Source: Sitta carolinensis (lineage: Eukaryota; Chordata; Aves; Passeriformes; Sittidae). From it: 64,000 nucleotides of DNA. How positions within the stretch are numbered: the stretch's first letter is position 1; each line of letters begins with the position of its first letter. The notes beneath the pieces were generated by a model. That model was not told where the DNA came from. It worked only from the letters and a program-made list of their open reading frames with translations, and ran no database searches. The stretch spans positions 20,020,370 through 20,084,369 of the forward strand of contig JAVUNC010000006.1 in NCBI GenBank assembly GCA_032173965.1, read 5' to 3'. The position numbers were made by a program, and so were the translations under genes. Below, one piece after another: positions 35,301-43,290 of the stretch.

Positions 35301-37281
35301 CCTCCCCGCTGCCCTGCCATAAATCCCGGCCCCTGGAAGTGCAGGAGAACAAAAGCTGGGACCATCTGCAGCCAGGGGCTGGCGGGGCAGGTGCAACAAG
35401 TCTGTGCTCTATTCTCCTGATGAGATCCTAGGAAACCCCGAGGATCCCAGGGCCATTAAATCTGCTGCTAACGAGCACGAAGCGGGGAGACAAAGCCTGT
35501 CCCGGGCTCGTGTGGCAGGTTGGAAGGGACAACCATCCCCGGAGACAAAGGGGAGAAGGAAATCAAATGGGATGCCTCGTGCCCTGCAGGGATGGAGCTG
35601 GGGTTGGGATGGGGGGAGTGTGACCTGGTGCTCGGGATGCTTTCACAGGGGGGTTTGGTGCCCTGAGCAGCTGTGACAGCCACATCTGCCCTTCCTGTCT
35701 CTCCGTGCCACCATCCCACAAAGGGCAAAGCCAGGTGAGAGGATGAGGGGAAATGGCTTTAAGCTGAAGGAAAATAGATTTAAATTCAGTGCCCGGGCCT
35801 CACCACCTTCCCAGCTAAGAATTCCTTCCCAATATTGAATTTAAATCTATTTTAAATTCAATAAATTCGAGAAGCTGTGGCTGCCCCTGGATCCCTGGCA
35901 GTGTCCAAGACGAGGCTGGATGGGACTTGGAGCAATCTGGGACAGTGGAAGGTGTCTCTGCCCATGGCAGGGGTAGAACTGGATGATCTTTAAGGTCCTT
36001 CCAATCCAAACCATTCCAAGATCCTTTGATAACAGCATCCAAGTGCTGGGTGCTCAAGCTGTCAGAGCAGCACAGAAAGTCTCTGGTGCTCCAGAAAATG
36101 CCACACTGCAACTCTAAAGGTCAACAACCTCTGCCTGGATCCATCCCTGCTCCAGCTCCTGCACCACTCTCTGTCAGCAGAAAAGCTACAGCCCCAGGGC
36201 AGGCGAGGAAGAGGAGGAAAAAGGAAAAATTCCTTTGTTCATTAAAGGAATTATTTTGTTTGTGAAAACCACAGTTTGATTGGAAAATGGAGTCGGGATG
36301 GCTGCTTGTCTGCTGAAAGCCCTGGCTGCCCTGTTCCACGTTTTTCTGATTTTAATGAGCAGTGATGGGATTTCAGGGTGATTTCCAGGGAAGGATCTAA
36401 TGCACTCTGAGCACGGCAGAACACAAGGACATCCACGGGGAGCGTGGAGATCCCCCAAGGGCAGCAGCTTCAGCTCAGTGCCCTGGCATTTAACTCCATA
36501 GAGGTACAACCACAACTGCAAAACGGCTTTGGGAAGCCACCAACACCAGGTAAGGTGGACACAGGTGGCTCAGACAGTGGCTGCCCGAGTGGGACAGTAA
36601 TCTCTGAGAATATCCTGTATTCTTAGAGAAGCGTGCGTGACTGCACACGGCCCCGCCAGCCTAACTACAGCTTAAGCCAGCGTAAATCACAGGCTCAAGC
36701 CCTGGATTTAGGGCCTTGTTGCAGCCCAAGTGGCTCAGAGTTTGTGCAAGCACCTGGTGAGCTGGTTTGGGGAGGCCAGCAGCACCAGGGGGCACGGGCA
36801 CAGCACCAGGACAGCCAGGAGCTGGCACCTGCTCTGGCCTCAGACCCTGGGAAAGCACACCAGTGCACAAAGCTCAGCCTAAAGTGCTGGCTCCTGAGCT
36901 CCACACCACCTCCAGTCAGGGCAGACAGAGCAGCTCCCTGTCATCACCAATTCTGCTCTTGGAAGCTGCCCTGTGCCCACCCTGCTGAGCAGCCCAGCAC
37001 ACACACAAATCAGAGCCATCAGCCCCTTCCCGAGACCATTCCACACATGCAGGCACTGCCTGGCTCCCCAGCTCCCCTCCACCTGCCCAGATCCTTACCC
37101 TGCCTAGCAGGTTTCCTTGGAGGAGGGTCTGCTGCAGTGCTGGGGCCACCTCCTCCAGGTGCAGCATGTGGCAGAGGTCAGTGAGCTCCTCCTGCCCCAG
37201 GGACCCCGTGCCCGTGCTGTCGAAGCTGTCGAAGAGCTCCTTGAGGCGAGCTTCATACTGGTCCTGCTCAGCTTCATCCAT
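126..37281 (-). CDS. NIN: Ninein, 5' part (17 coding exons, 3' end outside window)
   Basis: Ninein is a large coiled-coil protein of the subdistal appendages of the mother centriole. It anchors microtubule minus ends and acts as a dynein-dynactin adaptor. Coding exons, 5' to 3' on the minus strand: 37281-37099, 29256-29175, 21841-21678, 16622-16583, 15424-15237, 14226-14080, 13166-12999, 11050-10914, 9885-9745, 9632-9458, 8670-8560, 7115-7026, 5451-5298, 4987-4866, 4620-4094, 3434-1461, 251-126. All introns are GT-AG and phases join without a break (4529 nt, 1509 codons plus 2 nt). An EF-hand-like N-terminus (loop starting Asp21) is followed from about residue 370 by almost continuous coiled coil. 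The paralogue NINL was considered. The N-terminus MDEAEQDQYEARLKELFDSF and the motif LNRKKLVSICEQYGL match ninein, not NINL, and the ABHD12B and PYGL neighbours agree. The gene continues left of the window. Confidence 0.95.
252..1460. other. NIN intron, unique sequence
   Basis: Moderately AT-rich intron between the giant exon and the last exon in the window. I see no gene, CR1 copy or tandem repeat. Confidence 0.6.
1461..3434 (-). CDS. NIN: NIN giant exon 16 (residues 810-1468)
   Basis: 1974 nt without a stop, from RKKMSSDYNRR to QQKVDLL. The first 280 residues are heptad coiled coil. A proline- and acid-rich linker follows (PPGPSCSHSGSEPEE), then a second coiled coil. It corresponds to the single very long ninein exon of mammals, which is known to be alternatively spliced. 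Skipping it here would shift the frame only if the flanking phases differed. Both flanks are phase 2 and its length is divisible by 3, so skipping preserves the frame. A six-residue unit is duplicated in tandem near the end (KELEDVKELEDV). Confidence 0.95.
4094..4620 (-). CDS. NIN: NIN coding exon 15 (residues 635-810)
   Basis: 527 nt of uninterrupted Glu/Lys/Gln-rich coiled coil. The exon begins with GTG (Val) after CTTCTGTAG and ends before GTGAGTGT. Confidence 0.94.
4800..4858 (-). mobile_element. CR1 LINE 3' fragment
   Basis: A short 3' tail (TTGGTTTGGGTGGGAAGGGA). It begins within about ten bases of the NIN exon 14 donor. Confidence 0.8.
4866..4987 (-). CDS. NIN: NIN coding exon 14 (residues 594-634)
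   Basis: 122 nt, PLNMSIEAEMAIEQMKEQHH. The donor GTAAGTG starts at 4865 and a CR1 fragment begins within about ten bases of it. Confidence 0.92.
5298..5451 (-). CDS. NIN: NIN coding exon 13 (residues 543-594)
   Basis: 154 nt of coiled coil (ELQDQIDELHSELQEYRAQG). A run of Ts on the plus strand (5277-5291) follows the donor, so the nascent RNA carries an A run there. Confidence 0.92.
5585..5853 (+). mobile_element. CR1 LINE 3' fragment
   Basis: About 270 bp ending in AACCCAAACCATTCTGGGAT, the usual CR1 3' end. Confidence 0.88.
6408..6580 (-). mobile_element. CR1 LINE 3' fragment
   Basis: Starts AGTTTGGGTTGGAAGGGATC and runs through the CCAGGGCAGGGACACCTTCC block. Opposite orientation to the preceding copy. 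Confidence 0.88.
7026..7115 (-). CDS. NIN: NIN coding exon 12 (residues 513-542)
   Basis: 90 nt, FGDLDPSSAEFFLQEERLAQ. Its acceptor (GCTGTGTTCCAG) is separated from a 34-bp minisatellite by only about 15 bp, so branch point and pyrimidine tract must lie in or beside the array. Confidence 0.92.
7131..7706. repeat. 34-bp minisatellite, 17 copies, beside NIN exon 12
   Basis: Seventeen GGATAAC-containing units of about 34 bp (33-36). Each has two overlapping inverted repeats: ACTGGG-ATAA-CCCAGT and GGATAAC-CCA-GTTATCC. The array ends about 15 bp from the acceptor of NIN exon 12. Confidence 0.95.
8560..8670 (-). CDS. NIN: NIN coding exon 11 (residues 476-512)
   Basis: 111 nt, exactly 37 codons, ENSRLENELL to LENVLAEK, leucine-rich coiled coil. 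Confidence 0.93.
9120..9405 (+). mobile_element. LTR remnant with TATA and poly(A) signal
   Basis: It shares AACATAAACAAG, CTACTTTGACCAGTGGGGT and CATTGTCCA with the 21-kb copies. It then continues CTATAAACC (9317), CAATAAAC (9331) and GACACTCGACTGTGAG, the TATA and AATAAA layout of an LTR end. No coding remnants are seen. Confidence 0.55.
9458..9632 (-). CDS. NIN: NIN coding exon 10 (residues 417-475)
   Basis: 175 nt of coiled coil (KLDEEYKERIAALKNELRRE). The intron just upstream in the gene is only 112 bp (9633-9744). Confidence 0.93.
9745..9885 (-). CDS. NIN: NIN coding exon 9 (residues 370-417)
   Basis: 141 nt of charged coiled coil (REKEKLRSDLEKAEK, MASEVDDHHAAIERR). The acceptor is GTGCACAG and the donor GTAGGG. 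Confidence 0.93.
10117..10447 (-). mobile_element. CR1 LINE 3' fragment (about 330 bp)
   Basis: One of the longer copies, reaching the GAATTCCTTCCCACTATCCC and CTCCCTGGAGCCTTCTTTTA segments of CR1. Confidence 0.88.
10914..11050 (-). CDS. NIN: NIN coding exon 8 (residues 325-370)
   Basis: 137 nt, with LDFSLDGKVNLTELTLALE, the last EF-hand-like unit, leading into the first coiled-coil helix. The donor GTGAGT leaves a codon split after two bases. Confidence 0.93.
11275..11345 (+). repeat. Short direct repeat in NIN intron
   Basis: ACCAACAGGAAATTAAGCCC occurs at 11279 and 11322, 43 bp apart. Confidence 0.9.
11898..12010 (-). mobile_element. CR1 LINE 3' fragment
   Basis: GAATGGTTTGGCTTGGAAGG at its start, abutting a second copy in opposite orientation. 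Confidence 0.82.
12025..12130 (+). mobile_element. CR1 LINE 3' fragment, different subfamily
   Basis: GATGTGGCACTTGGGGATGG and ACCTTTCCAACCTGAATGAT mark a plus-oriented CR1 tail head to head with the previous one. Confidence 0.72.
12745..12890 (-). mobile_element. CR1 LINE 3' fragment
   Basis: AGAATAGTTTGGGTTGGAAC and the GGCCTTGAACACTTCCAGGG block. Confidence 0.85.
12999..13166 (-). CDS. NIN: NIN coding exon 7 (residues 269-324)
   Basis: 168 nt, 56 codons, from SFDESGRRTT to SQEILK. The acceptor is CTCTCGCAG and the donor GTAACT. Confidence 0.94.
13625..13760 (+). mobile_element. CR1 LINE 3' fragment
   Basis: Ends TTTAAGGTCCCTTCCAACAC then AAACCACCCTGGAATTCTAC. Confidence 0.82.
14080..14226 (-). 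CDS. NIN: NIN coding exon 6 (residues 220-268)
   Basis: 147 nt, exactly 49 codons, with an EF-hand-like LEQDGTMSIEDFFYGLF unit. The donor GTGAGACAG begins at 14079. Confidence 0.94.
15237..15424 (-). CDS. NIN: NIN coding exon 5 (residues 157-219)
   Basis: 188 nt. It carries QLRFWNPDDLN and the second EF-hand-like region (ITRDGHLNRKKLVSICEQYG). Confidence 0.93.
15660..15830 (-). mobile_element. CR1 LINE 3' fragment, second subfamily
   Basis: GAGGTTGGGAAAAAAAAACC then CACTGACCCATGTCCCCAAG and CCACATCCACAGGGCTTTTA. Same subfamily as the copy at 57.2 kb. Confidence 0.8.
16045..16265 (+). mobile_element. CR1 LINE 3' fragment
   Basis: GGAATGGTGGAAGATATCCC then CCCATGGCAGGGGTGAGACT and a CCAAACCATTCC end. 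Confidence 0.85.
16583..16622 (-). CDS. NIN: NIN coding micro-exon 4 (residues 144-157)
   Basis: Only 40 nt, encoding HWKTRGSEEYEAE plus one base. It is bounded by CTCCCCAG and GTAAGAG. Phase fits both neighbours exactly, and the peptide matches the ninein segment between the RYGRRS and QLRFWNPDDL motifs. Confidence 0.88.
17695..17885 (+). mobile_element. CR1 LINE 3' fragment
   Basis: TTTAAGGTCCCTTCCAACCC then AAACCGTTCTGGTATTCTGT. Confidence 0.87.
18140..18275 (+). mobile_element. CR1 LINE 3' fragment
   Basis: CAGCCTGGACAGGGCTTTGG to CCAAACCATTCTGGGACTCT. Confidence 0.84.
19130..19262 (+). mobile_element. CR1 LINE 3' fragment
   Basis: AAGGCCAGGCTGGAGAGGGC to CCATACTGGGATTCCTG. Confidence 0.82.
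20986..21570. repeat. 292-bp tandem duplication with LTR-related sequence
   Basis: GGGGTGACCACCCAACACCC starts copies at 20986 and 21278. Each copy contains a GGGACAGGCAAGGGCAGCAG motif and then an LTR-related segment (AACATAAACAAG ... CTACTTTGACCAGTGG in the first). Confidence 0.85.
21380..21655 (+). mobile_element. LTR remnant, second locus
   Basis: Same family as the 9.1-kb element, ending with TCTGACACTTGACTGTGCCA against TCTGACACTCGACTGTGAG there. It forms the second half of the 292-bp duplication. Confidence 0.5.
21678..21841 (-). CDS. NIN: NIN coding exon 3 (residues 89-143)
   Basis: 164 nt, containing the conserved KGGKRYGRRS motif and an acidic stretch. The acceptor TTTCCCCAG precedes 21841 and the donor GTGAGCA begins at 21677. 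Confidence 0.92.
24085..24215 (+). mobile_element. CR1 LINE 3' fragment
   Basis: GTGGAAGGTGTTCCTGCAGG to AACTGCTCTGGGACTCTCTG, more diverged than its neighbours. Confidence 0.72.
26838..27270 (-). mobile_element. CR1 LINE 3' fragment (about 430 bp)
   Basis: The longest copy in the NIN introns, with the TTCCTTTTTGGCTCCCTTCA and CCAGCCTGGACAACCCCAAT segments typical of the more 5' part of the CR1 tail. Confidence 0.87.
28495..28640 (+). mobile_element. CR1 LINE 3' fragment
   Basis: CCCCATCCCTGGAAGTGTCC to CAAACCACCCTGGAATTCTC. Confidence 0.84.
29175..29256 (-). CDS. NIN: NIN coding exon 2 (residues 62-89)
   Basis: 82 nt, from VHFDQFKEAL to the split codon after HFQEP. It completes the first EF-hand region. 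Upstream of its acceptor the minus strand is a very long T run (the complement of A28 at 29284-29311), giving an unusually strong polypyrimidine stretch. Confidence 0.93.
29284..29311 (+). repeat. A28 homopolymer in NIN intron
   Basis: An unbroken A run about 28 bp upstream (gene sense: T run) of the NIN exon 2 acceptor. It could work as an extra-long pyrimidine tract and is prone to length change. Confidence 0.85.
31160..31285 (+). mobile_element. CR1 LINE 3' fragment
   Basis: GATCCCTGGCAGTGTCCAGG to AAGCCAAACCACTCTGATTC. Confidence 0.82.
31799..32360. repeat. 280-bp tandem duplication
   Basis: Two copies start at GGCCAGCCACAAGGCTGCAC (31799 and 32079) and end with TTAATAAAGGACAATATGAG followed by an AAGTTTTATG tail. 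The two copies are clearly alike apart from scattered changes. Confidence 0.9.
32634..33270. repeat. 349-bp AT-rich duplication
   Basis: GTAGTAGATGTCTTTATATC starts at 32641 and again at 32990. Each copy ends in a TATA/TAATA-rich tract and TGTATTTATACCTCCCTGAC. It immediately follows the 280-bp duplication block. Confidence 0.88.
33480..33600 (-). mobile_element. CR1 LINE 3' fragment, source of the 21-bp minisatellite
   Basis: CAGAAGGGCTGGGAAGGACC to CTTGGGCACTGCCAGGGAGG, where the tandem expansion begins. Confidence 0.8.
33592..33745. repeat. 21-bp GC-rich minisatellite, 7 copies
   Basis: Seven nearly perfect units built on GGGCACTGGCCGCCAGGGAG. The array begins inside a CR1 fragment at its GGGCACTGCCAGGG motif, so the CR1 segment seeded the expansion. 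Confidence 0.92.
33775..34365. repeat. 15/16-bp minisatellite (GACACTGACCCCA / AGCACTGTCCCCA)
   Basis: About 590 bp of alternating half-units GACACTGACCCCAAG and AGCACTGTCCCCAAG with point changes. The minus strand is stop-free for about 300 codons because of the repeat, not because of a gene. Confidence 0.9.
35800..36030 (+). mobile_element. CR1 LINE 3' fragment
   Basis: CATGGCAGGGGTAGAACTGG to CCAATCCAAACCATTCCAAG. Confidence 0.85.
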
Positions 37282-37302
37282 CCCATAGCCTGCCACGCTC
37301 AC
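37099..37302 (-). CDS. NIN: NIN first coding exon (residues 1-61)
   Basis: The acceptor TTCCCACAG ends at 37303; the initiator ATG is at 37281-37279 after 21 nt of 5' UTR; the donor GTAAGG begins at 37098. The exon encodes the first EF-hand-like unit, with loop positions Asp21, Thr23, Thr25, Ser27 and Glu32. Positions 3 and 5 lack acidic residues, so calcium binding is doubtful. An in-frame upstream reading (V-S-V-A-G-Y-G) precedes the ATG but starts at the splice site. Confidence 0.93.
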
Positions 37303-40300
37303 CTGTGGGAAGACACAGTGACCATCAGTGCCCTGGGACAGCAAAAAACCCCAAGGGTTGGCACAGGAGCTGGCACAGGAGCTGCCCACGGGGCTCTTTG
37401 GGGCCGTGTTGGGCTGCGTGAAGCGCTGCACCACTGCTCCAGCCTCTCCCATGCCACTGGGGGAAGGAGTCCCAGAGCAGAAAGAGCTCTGGGATGAAGG
37501 GAAAGAAGCCTGCAGAGCCAAACCCTCGGGAGGGGCCAGCCCAGGTGGTTGGGACAGCCCCATGGGCACGTCCCTGTCCCTGGGTGCCACCTCACGCCGA
37601 CTCCAGGAGAGGCTCCCCTGGCTCAGCTGAGGTGCTGCAGGGGGAAATTGAGCTCCACGGATCCCCAGGTGGGGCAGGTGATGCTTTGGTGAGAAGATAA
37701 ACAACCCAACAACAGCTCAGCAGCTGCAGGGAGCTCTGCCTGAGGAGGGGAGGGCAGGAGACCCCAGCCCAAAGCCCTCAGGGCAGCCAGCCACAGTGCC
37801 CACCCCCTCCAGGAGCACAACACACACCCTCCCTGCTCCAAAGCTGGCACCATGGAATGCTTTAGGTTGGGAAAAATCTCCCCAAAAAAACCCTGTGCTG
37901 CTCTCCCTCAGGTATTCCAGGTGAAACCCTGGCTGAAGGCAGAGCAGCAAACCCAGAGCAGAGGTGACCCCAGCGTGGGGACAGCCAAAATCCACCTGGT
38001 GTCCCTGCACCAGGCACACAAAACCCAGACCCAACTTGCCTCAGGTCTTCATCTTCCCCTCCAAGTCAAGTTTTCACCCCTCTCACCCACTGCTAACCGA
38101 GGATCACAGCCCAGGAGCTGCTCTGGCAGGGGAGCAGAGGGAAATGTCCTATCTGAAGTGAAGGATTTGGCTGGATCCCTTTGCCCAGCCTGGCCCAGGG
38201 CTCCTGGCTGGCTCTGGGTGGCAGCAGTGCCAGACAAAGCCTTGCTGTGGATGTGCCACCACCCTGGGGGCACAACAGGCACGGTGACAAGGGGCACTGC
38301 AGGGACCTGGTGTCCCAAGGACCCAACTGGGCATCCCAGGATGCTTGGCCAGCCTCATCCATGACCCCACAGCAGCCAGCCGTGGGAATTCTGTTTCTGC
38401 GACTGCTGCAGGCTGTGCCAGCCACATTTCCCAAACCCCCAAACCTCCTCCCCATGCAGCCCTGAACCCTCTGCTCCTCAGGGGGTTCTTGTGGCTGACA
38501 AGAACCTGGACATCCCAGAACAGGCAGAGCTGCCCCAATTGCAGCCCAACAGGCAGGAAATCTCCAGGGCAGGCACTGCAGCAGCCATGTCCTTGATTTC
38601 ACTGGCTGCAGGAGCAGATGCCAAGGCTGAGCATCCTCTGGATCCCACATCTGCTGAGGGATGCAGGGCTGGTGCCAGGCAGCCTGCAGAGCCCAGTGGA
38701 CAGGGACAGCCCAGCCAGGCTGTCCTTCCTCCTGCAGTGCCACGGACAAGGAGCACACACAACCCCTCCACCTGAGCCCCACACCCTCCCTGTCCCATTT
38801 TCCCCTGGCAAATCCCTCCTGAGCTGATTTCTCACGGCGCCCAAGCGCTGTGGGGAGGAGGGAGGGCACAGACACATTCGACCTGGGGCACAGGGGAGGA
38901 GGCAGCACCCAAAACCTCAGGCGCCTGCCAGCAGCAGGAAGGCAACAAACTTGTTTCCATTCCCACACTGGCAACCCCATTTCCCACCTGCACACCCACA
39001 GGGCTCCACAGTGGCTGGATCCTGGGCTCAGGGAGCCCTGGTGCACCCAAAACTCACAGCCAGGCCTCCAGCAAAGATGACTCCAACCCACAGAGCTTCC
39101 CAAGCATTTCTGAACCTCTTATCTTCAGGGTCAGCCACCTCCTGCCCCCCCCTTGAGATGTCTCCAGCACCTGACCCTACTGCTGCACTGCCAGAACCAG
39201 TTCCCCCAGTTAGAGCAGAGAGCTAAATGCCACCTTCCCAATATGTCCCCGAGCATCCCTGCTGGATGGAGCACTGGGCTCACCCCCTCACAGTGCCACA
39301 ACAGCAGAGAGCCCAAAAACTCACCCCGGCACTGGGGACCCCATAAAACCAGCAGGAAAACCACAACCCTTAAAGGAAAACAGCATCAGGTGCGTGAGCC
39401 ACACCTGCCCTACAGCCTAGGGGAGCTTTTGGTGAGGCAGCCTCACACATCCCCAGCTCAGAGGGGCACAACCAGCCCTGCCCAGCCTGGGGAAGGGATT
39501 TGCTGCCTCCCAGCATAGAAAGCTCCAGCAGCCAGCAGCAGGGGCCGAGGCTGGCTGCCCACCTGTGGTCAGAGGGTACGAGGAGCTGCCTGCAGCCCGA
39601 GCAGCCTGCATCCCCCACCACCTCCATCTTAGGCAGGCAGGCGGCTCAGCACGCAGCAAGGTGACCCAAGATGCCTCCTTCCTCCTCCTCCTGCTGCCTG
39701 AATTATTCAGCAGCTCTTCCACACCGAGGGGAAAAAAAAAAAAACAACCCAGCAAACCAAACCACCCGAGCCTCCTACCTGAGGAGCTGGCGAGGCCGCC
39801 AGCAGCCACAATAATGAGAGCAGCGGCATCAGAGAAGGGGGACACACCAAGAGGCACACAAAGCCCGAATTAAAGGGCAGCCTTTCATGCCTGCTGCAGA
39901 TGGGCCAGCAGCTGAGATGCAGGACGGTGGCCGGGATAATAGGGGCAGGCGGGAGCAGCTGAGCGGGGGCTCCCCCGGTCCCCCCGAGCAGCAGAGGGGT
40001 CGCTCCCCGCACAGGGCATCACTTGGGGCAGATTTATTGCTGGCCTCCTGTGTCGTTTCGAGTCGCTCAGAATGACCTGCTTGAGCAGACAGCGCTGAAA
40101 AGTGCAGGTTTAGGAGAGTCACCACCGCGTTATTCCCGATTTCTGTTCTCCCTTCTTACCAGCCCGGGGAAGCCGAAGCGCTCCGGGGTTGATGAGAAAA
40201 GGAAGTTTTCGCCGGCATTTCTTTCCTGCCTTTAAATCCACCCCCTCCTGAGAGCCAGATAACCTTGACGGCTCACAATGTAGGGGCCTGATAGGACTAA

Positions 40301-42849
40301 ATTCTCGGCTAAATTTAAACTCAAACAATATAGGTTTAAACAGTAATTACTGCTGTGCATATTAAGTGCCTGGAATCAATATCAACTTTAGCCTGGAGCT
40401 AATGAAGACACAGATTACCTGGTCAATCAATGGCATCAGCATGGAAAAACACCACAATTAGCACAATTACCTTTTTTTTTTTTTTTTTGGTGGGTGGTAG
40501 GGTGTTTGTAAACAGTATGAATTACAGAATGCCAGAATTACTTGAGCTGAAGGCACCTTAAAGGTCACTTCATGCCAACCCCCAGCCACCTGGCAGGGAC
40601 ACCTTTCACTAGACCAAAATAAACTCACATTTGCTGCTGCACAAGAGGGAGATTTTGGGGATGCTGTGCCCGGATGCCCCCATGGGCTGCATCACTAACC
40701 AGGGCTGTGGGTACCTTATCCCAACCTGCCCTCCATGAAAGTCATCCCCTCCAAGGGACAGTGAGGAAAACGTTGTTTTTGCTGCTACTCTTGACTGCCT
40801 CGACTCAAATGAGGGGGTAGCCACCTCGAGAACACAGGCACCTACTCCATGGATGTCACTGCTCCCGAGTGTCCCCCCTGTGCTGGAGAGCACAGCCACA
40901 CTTGGGCACTTGCAAGCAACTTTCCCTTCCCACTGCACTTGTGACAAGCAGGGTGATGTGAACACAGCTGATAAAACCCACCAGGACCCCAGCTTTTAAT
41001 GCTGGGGTTTACCAGAGATGCCCAGCAGTCCCCAAAACCAGACTATGGAGGAGCCCTTGCTGGAGAGCCAGAGCTGAGGGTGTCTCACACTCATTATCTC
41101 CCTCCCCTAATAAACCATCTCATCCAGCACAGCAGCTCTGCTGAATCACAGGATGATGACCCGGGCTGGAAGGGACCCGCAGGGATGCTGGAATCCAGCT
41201 GCTGTCCCTGCACAGACTCCCCAGCAATCCTGGCATCCCTGGCAGTGCCCGAACACTCCTGGAGCTCCGGCAGCCTCGGGAATGTCGCCATTCCCTGGGC
41301 AGTGCCTAGCACCCTCTGGGGAAAGAGCCTTTCCCTGAAATCCAACCTAACCCCCCCCTCCAACACATCTCCAGCCATTCCCGGGTCCTGTCCCTGGTCA
41401 GCAGAGAGAAGAGCTGGGGGCCCTGTCCCTGTGTCCACCCCAAACCCCCACTCCGTGCCGGGGCAATTCCCAGCTCAGCCCACCCTGCAGCACCCTCTTG
41501 GAGCAGCAGCCCCACAAAGGGTCACACCGAGAAACCAAGGGGAAAAACAAAACCCCAAAGGACAATGAAGCACCTAAATGTCAGTAAATCACTTGACAGC
41601 ACGCCCAGCTCTTCAAGGGTCACCACCAGAGTCAGCCTTACAGCTGGCGGGTCCTCCTCCCCATTGACCACGCTCATAATTTTCCCTCTGCACCCCAAAG
41701 CCACCTCTCCCCGTGCACCCCAAAAAACACCCCCAGACCCTCCGAAGTTGGCAGACAGCACCGATTCTGTTAACCAAGCTCCACTCCAGATTAGCGAAGC
41801 AGCGATGGCGTATAAAAGCACTATAAATTTATGTAAAGAGCTTCAAAAGCAGCGCAGCGGTTTGAATATTCACGCCAGCCCGGTATTTGCATTGTAATAG
41901 GGCTTTTCACTCCCAGCCTTCCCTCCGTAAGGAAAAAAACAAAGCGCCCATCTGGTTTGATTTTGCAAATCGGGCTGGAGTCGCTCTGCAGTAACTCGGG
42001 GAGCCCCGGGTGCGATAAAGCCCAAGGTGGAGGCACAAAGCTGATTATTTCAGAAGTAAACAAAGCGAGCCGGTAATTTCTCCAGCGCCGGGAAATGCGG
42101 GATTCGGTAATTCCCGCGGAGCCCGGAGCTGCGGCGGCTCCGATAAAGCCGGGCTGTGCTGAATCACGGCGATAACGCGGCCAGCGCCTTCCCCCCGCTC
42201 CTTTTGGGGAGCACACGAGGAAGATGAGCAGGATACACCCCAACTGTCCCCCACCCAGACAGCTAAATCGCAGCACTGCACCCTCCCGGGCTGTGGCTTT
42301 TGGTTTTCCCGGCTCACAGCCTGGGCTCCATCCCTACAAGGATGCTCCAAGGGAGACGGGCCCACGGTTGGTGACCAGACAGCAGATGCTGTCTGCCACC
42401 CTGGCGACAGCGAGAGCTTCGCCGATGACAAAACAACTGCTGTTATTAATTCCTCCAGCCACAGCCGGCTGCTTCCAGGGCTCAGCCCGGGCAGAGTGGA
42501 CCAGAACCCGCTGGCAGCGTTTGGAGCATCTCTCCGGGAACAGGGATCTCGCCTGGACGGGCTGCCCTTGGCAGGAGGGCGAGCGGCACCCGGTACCTGC
42601 CACCAGCGCCAAGGGGACCTTGGGGGCTTTGGCGCGGCACCCACTCACAGACACCCCCGAAACCGCCACCGCACCCCAGGCTACCGTTCCCTATCGCCAC
42701 CACCGCCTTCCTCCAGCACCCCCCCACTTCCAGCATCCCACTTCCTCCAGCATCCCCCCCTCCTCGCCAGCATCCCATTCCTCCAGCTTTTCCCCCAGCA
42801 CCCCCCCCGCCCTCCAGAGCCCCTTCCCCAGGCACCCACCTCGCCGCTG
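37303..42849. other. NIN first intron (inferred)
   Basis: No coding exon recognised. It holds one short CR1 fragment at 40.5 kb and an AT-rich, repeat-free block at 40.25-40.46 kb. The segment 41.79-42.2 kb has balanced composition and several TATAAA/TTTGCAT-like words. Open frames in 37.3-39.6 kb show no recognisable domain or phase-consistent splice partners. Confidence 0.5.
40525..40620 (-). mobile_element. CR1 LINE 3' fragment
   Basis: A short, diverged copy in the first NIN intron, CACCTTAAAGGTCACTTCAT to ACACCTTTCACTAGACCA. Confidence 0.7.
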
Positions 42850-43290
42850 CGCCCCTTCCCCGCTGGCCCGTCCCGGCGCCCCGCACACGCGGCCGCCCCG
42901 CCGGGCAGGGACGGGAAGGGGCGGGCAGCGCCGCGGCACCGCCCGCCGAGGAGGCACCGGGGCGGGCAGCGCTCCCCCCCGCACCGGGGGCTCCCTGAGA
43001 CCCCTTTCCTTCCCCTTCCCCTTCGCCACCCCCGCGCCCGTCGCGGCCTCACCGGCTGCCGGTGCCCGCGGCGGGGCTGGCGGAGCGCTCGGAGCGTTGC
43101 GGGGCCGGGGGAGGCGCCGCGTTCAAATGCGGCCGCGTTTATTGGGCCGAGGCTCGGGGCGGCCCCGGGGGTGCGGGACGGCCCCGGGGCGGGGGGACCG
43201 GCGGCCTTTGTGCGGCACCGCCCGGGAACGCCCCCGGCGCAGGGGACAGCTGCGGGGCTCTGCTGGCATGTGCCGCAGCCCTGGGGCACC
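42850..43290 (-). promoter_or_regulatory. NIN: CpG island, probable NIN promoter with non-coding exon 1
   Basis: Dense CpG content with GC boxes and no CR1. On the minus strand a good donor (CAGCCG|GTGAGG) ends a candidate untranslated exon at 43053. This lies about 5.7 kb upstream of the first coding exon, where ninein is expected to have a non-coding first exon. It is inferred only from base composition, splice signal and position. Confidence 0.5.

Noticed and set aside
126..37281. Assigning the centrosomal gene as NINL
   Set aside because: The EF-hand exons and KGGKRYGRRS, QLRFWNPDDLN and LNRKKLVSICEQYG motifs match ninein much better than NINL, and the flanking genes fit the NIN locus.
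38093..39103. Minus-strand frame of 336 codons in the NIN first intron
   Set aside because: Low-complexity Trp/Cys/Gly-rich translation of GC-rich intron. No phase-compatible splice sites to NIN and no known motif.
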